Source: Verpa conica (Eukaryota; Ascomycota; Pezizomycetes; Pezizales; Morchellaceae). Taken from it: a stretch of DNA of 64,000 nt. The notes below the pieces were generated by a model, which did no database searches, was not told the origin of the DNA, and worked only from the letters and a program-made list of their open reading frames with translations. The stretch covers positions 1,178,001 to 1,242,000 of the forward strand of contig JAUFSD010000008.1 in NCBI GenBank assembly GCA_033030425.1, read 5' to 3'. Made by a program: the position numbers and the translations under genes. Shown one piece after another: positions 33,096-42,644 of the stretch (the stretch's first letter is position 1; every line of letters begins with the position of its first letter).

Positions 33096-33115
33096 CCCCC
33101 CCATGACGAACACTA
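33096..33115 (-). repeat. hAT right terminal inverted repeat
   Basis: Read on the minus strand: TAGTGTTCGTCATGGGGGGG, matching the left end with two differences. The flank 33116-33123 is the second copy of GATATACT. Confidence 0.85.
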
Positions 33116-33138
33116 GATATACTTGCTGGCAGCTATCT
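33116..33138 (+). repeat. LTR fragment resuming after the hAT element
   Basis: Continues the LTR broken by the hAT insertion for about 23 bp (TGCTGGCAGCTATC corresponds to LTR TGCTGGCGGCTATC at about 50904). It then meets an inverted LTR piece. Confidence 0.6.
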
Positions 33139-33744
33139 TGTAAAACTGGCCTATGCAATTGTTCAGGCTACGTCCCGTCGAGCTCAGAGTTCAGTTCAAA
33201 GGTATAAGATACCAGCTACCAAGGTCTCTTCAGTCAACGGTAGTAGTTGTTCCTTTAAATCGCACAAGAGAGTTACAAACTACGATGTCGTCAAGATTCA
33301 CTAGAGTTAGTTTGATGGAGCGGAAAGTTGTTCAGTTGAAGCATGAAGGTCACAAGTAAAGGTTTGTTGTAATATAAAGGGTAACGGTAGTTTAATAGAT
33401 TCAAATATATTGATAAGACTCGTTCTTCCTGTTGATGTTCTGGTAAAGAGACAAATCTGCCAACTATTTTATATACCGCGGTTTGGGCTCGCGGATTACT
33501 TCTAAATCCTAATACAAACGCCTGAAAACCCCTGAAGACCCTGAAAACCTGCCAAGCAATCCCGCCATACAATACAAATCTTACAACACAGTAACAACAC
33601 CAATACAAATACATTCCCCCCATACTTATACAAATCCCGACCAGTCCAAGCACTTTGTTCCAGCCTTATCGTCTATTCTAGTCAAGCCCAAGGGTGTGCT
33701 AGAGTAATGCAATCATGTAAAGCTGTTAGTGAACCTTTCTGTAC
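33139..33744 (-). repeat. Inverted gypsy LTR fragment (3' half)
   Basis: Starts TGTAAAACTGGCC, the complement of the LTR 3' terminus. It follows the distal 600 bp of the LTR to about 33744, where the plus-oriented LTR begins without spacing. It is more diverged than the two LTRs of the gypsy element, so it comes from a different copy. Confidence 0.7.
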
Positions 33745-34721
33745 TGTTGTAGGCACCTGATAAGAGGAGTATTCTGGGAACCATAAAGACCACTTGTTTG
33801 ACTATCTAGATAACTTGATCCCTTGTCTGTTTCTTAAATGGAACAGGGGCTTGGGGAGAAGCACGTGTGAGTATCATTGCTGGCGGCTATCTCCTGCAGG
33901 GTGCCCCACTGTGCCACCCACCGGGTGCTGGGGGGAGCCCCTCAGAGTTGCTGTAAACGCATAGTAAAAACACAAGCTTTGGACCCCAAAAACAACCCCT
34001 GGAGCGTCAGGAAAATTCGTCCGTCCGAACCAAATCCGGAAGGTATATGAGAAGGCATGATTTGGAGCTGACTGGTGAAAGAATCGAGGAAATCGGATAA
34101 GAACTGACGGAGTTGTGCCCTCCGCCAGTCGGGGCATGTTTCTTGACAAACTAACGGTATGAAGGAAGGCCCCGCTTCCCAGTACTGCTTGCTGATTAGT
34201 ACCAAAGGGCTTTGGTGACTCTCTGCCACAAGGGAACATGCAAGGACGGAACAGATACGGTGGTTAGTACACTTATCGGCCCGTCCGCAGAGTACAGATT
34301 GGTTTACTAACAGCTTTACGTGATTGCATTACTCTAGTACACCTTTGGGCTTGACTAGAATAGACGATAGGGCCGGGACAAAGTGCTTGGACTGGTCGGG
34401 ATTTGTATAAGTATGGGGGGAGTGTATCTGTATTGGTGTTTTGACTGTGTTGTAAGATTTGTATTGTATGGCGTGATTGCTTGGCAGGTTTTCAGGGTCT
34501 TCGGGGGTTCCCAGGCGTTTTTATTAGGATTTAGAATAAATTCGCGAGCCCAAACCGTGGTATATAAAATAGTCGGCAGATTTGTCTCTTTACCAGATCA
34601 TCAACGGGAAGAACGAGTCTTATCAATATATTTGAATCTATCGAACTACCTTTACCTTATAACTCTATTACAAACATTTTGCTTGTGACTTTTGAAGCTT
34701 CAACTGAACAACTTTCCGCTT
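33745..34721 (+). repeat. Gypsy 5' LTR, first part
   Basis: Begins TGTTGTAGGCACCTG. It contains GTATATAAAATAG near 34558 as a likely TATA element. It ends at CCGCTT where the nested elements begin; the remainder is at 44847-44942. Confidence 0.88.
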
Positions 34722-34726
34722 TATCT

Positions 34727-35341
34727 TGTTATTTTTTTGAGATTCTCAGTCTGTCTTTCCTTGTTTGTATAACATTTTATCTCCATTTGCTACATTTCAT
34801 TACGATGACAGTTCTGATTGTTTCTTTGATACATTTTTACATTTATTACATTTTTACATAACTACTAATGTTTATCGAAAGATCGCATACCTTATTACTC
34901 ACATGTATTGCACCATTTGTTATGAGTCATATTTTGTTGCGCTCATTTATGTTTACTCAACACACCATTTCGCTTACAAGCATTGTATTACTCATTCTTT
35001 TGGTTACCTTTACTCTGTTACGGTTTTCAGGGTCAAACGGCGTTCCCACCTCGGTTTTCATATAGTTATCTTGGTTGGAGGATAAAGGACTTTTCTGTAT
35101 AAATAGCGGGCCGTTCTCCCTCTTTCTGGGACAGTAATTCTCTAGACATAGACGACAATCTACTACGCTATCTTGTTTGGTATTACATGCTCAGAATTCT
35201 TGCTTGCCTGTTCTTTATAGTAATAGTCTATTCTGTTGCTACCACCCATTCACTGGCTCTCCGCTTCTTTCTGTGCATCGTACCTGTAGAGTTATACCAT
35301 TAGGACTTGCGTCCTAAGCTGTTACTCCGCTATTCTTCACA
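34727..35341 (+). repeat. Copia 5' LTR
   Basis: TGTTATTTTTTTGAG to CTATTCTTCACA, 615 bp. TATAAATAG at about 35099 is a good TATA box. Confidence 0.93.
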
Positions 35342-35356
35342 GGTTATGAGCCCGGC
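35342..35356 (+). other. Copia primer-binding site matching the initiator tRNA-Met anticodon arm
   Basis: Directly after the LTR the sequence is GGTTATGAGCCCGGC. The complement, GGGCTCATAACC, is the anticodon stem-loop of initiator tRNA-Met, not its 3' end. Drosophila copia and yeast Ty5 use this internal, half-tRNA type of priming. Confidence 0.75.
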
Positions 35357-35496
35357 TGCACACAACAGCTAACTCTAATCTCACAACAACACTGGCGTCT
35401 TCTGCTGTCACCTCTCCTGCTCGCTCACCCTCTCCAACTCTATCCGAACTAGACCTCCTCACATACCCTGAGCTATCACTCAATCACCCCATCGAA

Positions 35497-38400
35497 ATGT
35501 CGAACACTGGCGAACCATCCGGCACTCAAGACCCGATTGGGGAGACAGTTGAAGAACTGAACCTCTCCTTCTCAGAACGAGTCAGTAAGGACAAACCAAT
35601 CACCATCAAACTCGACAATGTGCGCCCTCTCGAGGGTCAACACAACTACAACACATGGGCAGCCGTGATGAAAATCATCCTGAAAGGGATGAAGGTCTAC
35701 GAAATCGTGGTGGACGGAGCTGAACCACCAACCGGTTCAAGCGCAAAAGAGAAAGCAGCATACGAATCTCTATGCAACCAAGCCTCAGCGGTCTTTATTC
35801 AGGTTGTTTCAACCGATCTTTTGGAGAAAATCATCGAACTGGAACATCCCCACAAAATGTGGACTTACCTGAGAGCAGAATTCTATCGTGACACTGCTTA
35901 TGCCATGGTCTCTCAGATCATGAACCTCACAAATCTTTCAGTTACCTACGACCCATCCTTACCTATTTCACAGTTCATCTCCTCGTTCGAAACCGAGTGG
36001 CTTAGGCTCTATAAAATGGCCAAAAGCTCCAAAGACGACTATCGAGTACTGTTCGCAAAGTTCCTGGAACAAGACAAGGCGAAACGAGACTTCCTGCTTG
36101 GCTTTATTGTTAAGCACCATTCAAATGTCGTGGACAATCTGTCTACAAAAGACGACCTCACCTTCTCGGATGTCAAACAACGCCTCCTCGAACTCAGCCA
36201 TCAAGACACCTCCTCCCTTCCCGATCAGCAAGCCCTCTTTGCGGCAAAACAAAAACAAAAGACCTACAAAAAGCCTGTCACCACAGCTCCACCACCCAAA
36301 ACTGATGTTGAAACTTGTTCCTGGTGCAATGCACATCGTAAAGATGCACCCCTAAAAGACAGACAACACAAATGGGAAGCCTGCGACAAGCTGAAGGTAA
36401 TGCAAGCTGAAAGGAAAAAGAACAAGAAAGGGAAATCGGAAAAGGCACTGGTCACAACGGGGAAAGACTCTGACTCGGTAAGAAGAAACTCCCTATTTTA
36501 CTTTGACACTGGAGCAATCTCTCATATGTGCCCCCTCGCAGAACGGTTCGAGTCTCTCCAGACATGTTCCGGATTTGTGAAGTCCTCTTCAAAGGCTTCA
36601 ATGGCGATAAAGGGAAAAGGCACTGTGGTGATGGACTCCGTGTTAAATGATGGGACTATTTCTTCTTTTCGTGTTCATGATGTTTTATTTGTACCTGAAC
36701 TAGAGCGACCGTTACTTTCTTGGAGGAAAATTAAGGAAAAAGGATATACCATGGTCGGTAAAGGGGATCTGATTTCAATTGTTAAGCATAATAAAATTCT
36801 TTTCGAAGCAGTCTTTGACGGAACACTTTTTAAAATACCCGAAGTAAACGACGCAGCATTCCTCACATTTGACTTTTGGCACTCTGCTTTAGGACACCTA
36901 GCCCCAAGCTCTATTGAAAAGGCTAAGGAACTTTACAGTGACGCTTCAGTCATACCACAGGCACCAATAAACTTCCACTGCCCCCAATGTTCACTCTCGA
37001 AGTCCACACACAGCAAACCAAAATCTTCCAATACACGAGCTACCCAGAAGTTGGAACTAATACATTCTGACCTATGCGGCCCCTTCCCAGTACCTAGCTA
37101 CGGAAACTCCCTCTACTACATCACCTTTATCGACGACAAGACCAGAGTCTCTTGGGTTCGGTTCCTAAAGAAGAAGTCAGATACAGCGAAAGCTATTGAA
37201 GATTTTGTCAAGGAAGTTGAACTCCAGTACAGTCTCCCTGTCAAAAGGTTTAGGACTGACAACGGAGGAGAGTATGTCAACAACACCCTGTTGACCTTCT
37301 TTGCAAACAAAGGGATCGTGCACGAACTAACACCACCATACTCCCCCGAGTCAAATGGTGTTGCTGAACGACTAAACAGAACCATTGGTGAAGCTGTGAG
37401 AGCCATGATACTCCCCCTCGGAGACAAACGATTATGAGCCGATGCTGTCGCCACCTTTATTTATATTAAAAACCGTCAACCACACTCAAGTGTCAAGAAT
37501 CAGACACCCTATGAGTGCTTTCACGATATAAAACCAACGATTCATCACCTCCAACCCTTTGGTAGAGAATGCTATGTGCACATACCTGAGAATAAACGCT
37601 CAGCTGGCAGCAAACTCTCTCCTAGGGCAACTAGAGGCATCTTTACCGGATACACCAATGTCAACCACCACTACCGAGTGTTCCTACCAGAAGAAAAGAA
37701 GTCAGTCATAACAGGCAATGTCTTCTTTCCACCTCTGAAGCCAGAAGGGGCTCAGTTAACGAGCAAAACTCCCATCAAACACGTTGTACGGAAATCACCC
37801 AACACATCTATCTCCTACACAGAGACTGAAGGGTTTCCAACTGACGAGATGTGGTTCAACTGGATGGATCGCAACCCTGAGACCGCAAACACCTGGTTTC
37901 ATCAAGGGCATTCTAAGGTCACTACTCTCTTCCAGCAAGCGTACGAAAACGGAAAACGTGATGGCTTCCTAGGACCTCAATTTTGGGAATTTCAAAACCC
38001 AACTCCTTCAATTCAATCTTCCAACAATAATAACCTATACGTCAATCCGAATAACATTCCACCTTCACCTACACCCTCTGCAATGGACCTTGACTCGTTA
38101 GTCGGCTCACTTCGACTTTCACAAGCGGCACAGTCGGATCCTATGTCAGAAGTATCACACCATCCACAGTTACCCCTCGATGAATCCCTACCTTCCTTCC
38201 ACTCTTCATTTCAAGCACCTAGAACACGCTACGGCAGAGAGATACACCCTCCAAGAGAATGGTGGATAGTACCTCGAGTACCTACCCCTCCACCTGCATC
38301 TTCGGAACATGGGTCCACTCTACCTGACGCTGAACCTCTAATGATTGAAGACACACCATCAGAAGATACCATTCTGGTATCAGTTCTCGAAGTTAATGAG

Positions 38401-39924
38401 CCTAAAACCTACCGACAAGCAGTTAACTCAGCCGACTCGGATAAATGGACTCTGGCCATGAACGAAGAACTTGATTCACTCAAAGAGAATGAAGTATGGG
38501 ATGTGGTTGATAAACCACCACAACGAAACATCGTGGACTCTAAGTGGGTATTCAAGATAAAAGGTGATGCCAACAGACAAGTTGAACGATACAAGGCTAG
38601 ACTAGTCGCAAAAGGGTTCTCACAAGAACATGGTCTTGACTACGACGAAGTCTTCTCCCCTGTCGTTCGTTTCGACTCCCTACGGCTCCTACTTGCCATT
38701 ACCGCCATAAAAGGCTGGCGAGTTCGTCAACTGGATGTTAAAACGGCGTTTCTTTACGGAATTTTGAACAAGGAGATTTATATGCAACTACCTGAAGGCA
38801 GCAGGTCAGACAACAAAGTTGCAAGACTAAAACGGTGTATTTATGGTTTGAAGCAATCTCCACGGGAATGGTACGGCAGGCTGGTTACCTACCTCCAACC
38901 TTATGGATTCTCTTCCTCTGCTTTTGATCCATGTGTCCTAACCCACAGCTCTGGTGAAATATTCCTGGCCATCTATGTGGACGACATTACTCTCTTTGGA
39001 CCCGATAACGACCTAGTCGAGCAGTCCGTACAACTTATGAAGTCGGAATTCAAAGTCAATGACATGGGCTCTCTAAACTATCTCCTCGGTATCCAAATCG
39101 AGTACAACAAGGACGGAATATCCCTATCGCAAACTGCATTTATCGATAAGATCCTATCACGCTTCTCAATGTCAGATTGCAACCCAGTCACCACGCCCAT
39201 CGACCCTAACCATCGTCTGATGAAGGCTTGTGATAATGACGAACGGGTCAATGCTACTGAGTACAGACAGATAATAGGCTCTCTTATGTATCTCGTCACT
39301 GCGACTAGGCCCGACCTTGCCTACACAATAACTCACCTATCTCAATTCTGTTCGGACCCAACAAAAGTACATCTTAACGCTGCAAAGCGTGTACTCCGCT
39401 ATCTCAAAGGCACAAAGAACCGGAAGTTACTTTATCCTACCGGCACCTCTTTACCTCTATCTGCTTACACTGATGCATCTCACGGAAACTGTCTCGATAC
39501 AAGAAGAAGCTTCTCTGGTTACCTATTCCAACTCGGCCAATCGACCATATCCTGGTGTTCCCGAAAGCAAAAATCAGTTGCCACCTCTACCTGTGAGGCT
39601 GAATACATGGCACTGGCTATGACGGCAAAACACTACCTATGGTTGACTCGTGCTATTAACGAGTTGTTAAAGACCCAGATTCCTCACGCTCTTCTCTGTG
39701 ATAGCAACTCCGCTGACGATATCGCTCGGAATCCTAAGCTAAACGATAGATCCAAACACATAGACATCTCCTACCACTTCGTCCGAGAACTCGTCGAAGA
39801 CGGAACGATCAATCTATTACACGTTGCCTCTGCGGATAACTTTGCAGACATTTGCACCAAGGGTTTACCACGACAGACACACGACCACTTATGTAGTTAC
39901 ATCTTTAACGAGACTACAAAGTGA
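35497..39924 (+). pseudogene. Copia gag-pol polyprotein, one in-frame stop
   Basis: The frame runs from ATG 35497 to the stop at 39922-39924, interrupted only by TGA 37435-37437. The order is the copia order. Gag has a zinc-knuckle-like C-x2-C...H-x4-C near residue 270. The protease has FDTGAISHMCP. The integrase has an HHCC motif (HSALGHL...CPQCSLSK), first Asp in HSDLCGP, second in FRTDNGGEY, and PPYSPESNGVAE. The reverse transcriptase has LDVKTAFLYG and AIYVDDITLFG. The RNase H ends with SKHIDISYHFVREL. The stop lies at the conserved Trp of the integrase LWADAV block, so TGG to TGA is the simplest origin. Product if read through: about 1,475 residues. Confidence 0.92.
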
Positions 39925-39931
39925 GAAGGGG

Positions 39932-40546
39932 TGTTATTTTTTTGAGATTCTCAGTCTGTCTTTCCTTGTTTGTATAACATTTTATCTCCATTTGCTACAT
40001 TTCATTACGATGACAGTTCTGATTGTTTCTTTGATACATTTTTACATTTATTACATTTTTACATAACTACTAATGTTTATCGAAAGATCGCATACCTTAT
40101 TACTCACATGTATTGCATCATTTGTTATGAGTCATATTTTGTTGCGCTCATTTATGTTTACTCAACACACCATTTCGCTTACAAGCATTGTATTACTCAT
40201 TCTTTTGGTTACCTTTACTTTGTTACGGTTTTCAGGGTCAAACGGCGTTCCCACCTCGGTTTTCACATAGTTATCTCGGTTGGAGGATAAAGGACTTTTC
40301 TGTATAAATAGCGGGCCGTTCTCCCTCTTTCTGGGACAGTAATTCTCTAGACATAGACAACAATCTACTACGCTATCTTGTTTGGTATTACATGCTCAGA
40401 ATTCTTGCTTGCCTGTTCTTTATAGTAATAGTCTATTCTGTTGCTACCACCCATTCACTGGCTCTCCGCTTCTTTCTGTGCATCGTACCTGTAGAGTTAT
40501 ACCATTAGGACTTGCGTCCTAAGCTGTTACTCCGCTATTCTTCACA
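39932..40546 (+). repeat. Copia 3' LTR
   Basis: 615 bp, nearly identical to the 5' LTR. It is preceded by the polypurine tract and followed directly by LINE sequence. Confidence 0.93.
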
Positions 40547-42643
40547 ATTGCGAGGGGCTGCGTCACTTTTAAGACGGTAGTAATTTTCTTGAAGTAAAAG
40601 AATGTTTTCCTCCACTGTGGTGGAGGCGACCGTAATAGCAAAGTCATCAACGTATGACAGGGTGCTGCCTGGGGAGGGTTCCAGATGATGTAGAACGCTA
40701 ACATAAATAACAAATAATAAGGGAGAGATAGGGGATCCTTGGGGGACTCCAACTTGAACTGGAACTGCTAGCTTGGGGAAGCCCTTGTAAAGTAGAGTGA
40801 CCCAGCGATCTGACAAAAAGGAAAGAATCCAGTTAACCATGTAGGAGGGAACACTTTGTGAGGTAAGAATGGAGGCTAGGGTGTGTTTGACCACATTATC
40901 AAAGCCGCCCTTAATGTCTAAAAAGAGAGTGGAAACTTTAAGTTTAGCTAACTGCATAGCTCTAATTTCATTGTAAAAGACTGTGGTGGCGTCCGAAGTG
41001 GAGAGGCCTGCGACTGAGCCGCACTGGTTTGGATGTACTAGGCTGGTGGCCTTGGCTATTTTCGCCAGTCTGAGTGTAACGACTTTCTCCAGAACTTTCG
41101 AAAAGGTTTGGAGAAGTACGATTATTCTATATGAGGTGGTGGCAGAGTAGTCGTCTTTGCCAGGCTTGGCTAGGACTACGCCGTTTGCTTTTTTGAGGGA
41201 GAGTGGGTGGTAACCGTATTTTAAAAGGGGGCTAAGAATTCTGGGAATGAGTGTGGGGTTAATTCTGTGGACGCCTTTCCATACTGAATAGAGAATGGTG
41301 TCGGGACCCGGAGCTGAAAGATTGGATGTTTTAGAAAGGACTGTTTGAATTTCTTCGGGCGTGATAACTGGGACGTTATGGTGTCGCAGAGGATCTGGGG
41401 AGCCAGTGTCAGGCCTAGGGGAAAAAAAAGCGTTTACTAAATTTTTGTTTAGTATTTGAGGCGTGGGTGAATTAGGAATGGAAGGGATCCGGTCCTCGGA
41501 TCTGGTGGCCATTTTCTTTAGACGCCACATGTCGGAAGGGGAGGCATTGGACACAAACGTGTTCCAATGGTCACGTTTGGCTTTTTTGATAGCGTTAAAG
41601 TAGGCGTTCTTGGCCGCTTTAAGCTCAAATGGAGGGGAAAGTCCTTTGCGGTAGGACTTATGAACGCTGTGATAAATCAATCTAAGTTGCGACAGATTAG
41701 GGTTCCACCAGGGTTTTGACCATGATGAAACTTTCTTTGTAGGAGTGTGTAAAAGGAGTGTGTTATGAAGTTGATTAAAGGACTCGTCAAACCACTTGTC
41801 CAGGTTGGAAAAGTCTAAGGAAAACTGAAGCTGACTTAATTGAGGGGTAACTAGGTCCCAGTTGACAAGGGACCAGTTGGGGGTATTGTAGGGAGTGAAG
41901 TCGGTGTTGGGGGAAACCAGTTGACAGAGGATAACTCTGTGGTCTGAGCCTGAAGGAACTGGAGGGGTAAGCCATTTAGAGACTAGTTGAATTGCAGACT
42001 GATTTGCCCAAGTGAAATCGATAACACCATGTCGTTTTCTTGGGTCTGGAGAAATTCTAGTAAACTTCCCAGGGGTATTAAGGAGTGAAAAGCCAAGACG
42101 ATTGGCTAGGTTAAAGTAAGGAGTGGAAAGGTTTAATTCGGTTGTTGAGAACTTTTGTAAAGGATCCGCGGCAGGGGAGTGAGTGTTAAAGTCTCCTACG
42201 ACAACGGTGGGAACGGATAAGGCCGGAAAAGCCATGTAAGGGGGAACGGATCTGACAGAGTCGGACACCTGTCTGTTATAAACATTAACCAGTGTTAATG
42301 AAGAAAACGAACGATTTGAGGTTGCAAAGTGTAATGTAATGGAAACGATATCTCCTCGGTGAGAGGGGGGCTGGGTAACAGAATTCTTGTCCAAAAATGA
42401 CAGATTTATGTAAAAGCACACTGAAACTTTGTCTGTTTGCAGTGTAGGTGTGGGTTTAAAAAGAGCAAAACTGGGGGCGATTAAGGGGGAACGATTAAAC
42501 AATGGGGGTTCTTGCACAGCTATGACCTGTGACGAGTGAACTACTGGATTTGAGAACAGAGAAAGAAACACATTATTGCTCGCGGCGCAGTTGTGTTGGA
42601 TGATGTTAAGTGGGGATTTATGTTTAGTGGGCGCACTAAACAT
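40547..42643 (-). pseudogene. LINE ORF2: AP-type endonuclease and reverse transcriptase, truncated
   Basis: ATG at 42641-42643, one nucleotide after the ORF1 stop (TAAAATG arrangement), suggesting reinitiation. The endonuclease/exonuclease/phosphatase domain opens NIIQHNCAASNN, with IAVQEPPLF, VVVGDFNTHSP and the end motif SGSDHRVI. The reverse transcriptase shows SAPGPDTILY, LDIKGGFDNV, GVPQGSPISPLLF and LSYVDDFAI (the YVDD active site). The frame ends at 40547, where copia LTR begins. It encodes target-primed reverse transcription functions in intact relatives. Confidence 0.92.
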
Positions 42644-42644
42644 T

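Larger units (their letters stand above)
23030..33115. mobile_element. 10.1-kb hAT DNA transposon carrying cargo genes
   Basis: The ends are inverted repeats starting TAGTGTTCGTYATGGGG (one mismatch in the first 17 nt, and two more matching bases after a further mismatch). They are flanked by the exact 8-bp duplication GATATACT. Contents from left to right are: a GC-rich subterminal region, a histone H3-like gene (minus), an acidic-protein gene (plus), a small unknown gene (minus) and a BED/hAT transposase gene (plus, broken). Subterminal GGGGCGGTTTGGGGCGATT occurs at both ends (23042-23060 and about 33040-33058). Clusters of CATACGCC occur throughout. The size is well above the usual 2.5-5 kb of autonomous hAT elements. 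The transposase is broken by a solo LTR, a frameshift and a stop, so this copy is now non-autonomous. Confidence 0.88.
34727..40546 (+). mobile_element. Ty1/copia retrotransposon, near-intact
   Basis: 5,820 bp with two 615-bp LTRs (34727-35341 and 39932-40546) that differ by about five transitions by eye, hence a young insertion. It has a tRNA-like primer site, one gag-pol frame broken by a single TGA, and a polypurine tract (GAGAAGGGG, 39923-39931). Left and right flanks (TATCT and ATTGC) do not match, so there is no target duplication. The left boundary abuts gypsy LTR, while the right boundary abuts the LINE. Confidence 0.93.

Noticed and set aside
23030..33115. A Starship-type giant element
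   Set aside because: No tyrosine recombinase (DUF3435) gene is present; the 8-bp duplication, termini and hAT transposase identify a hAT element.
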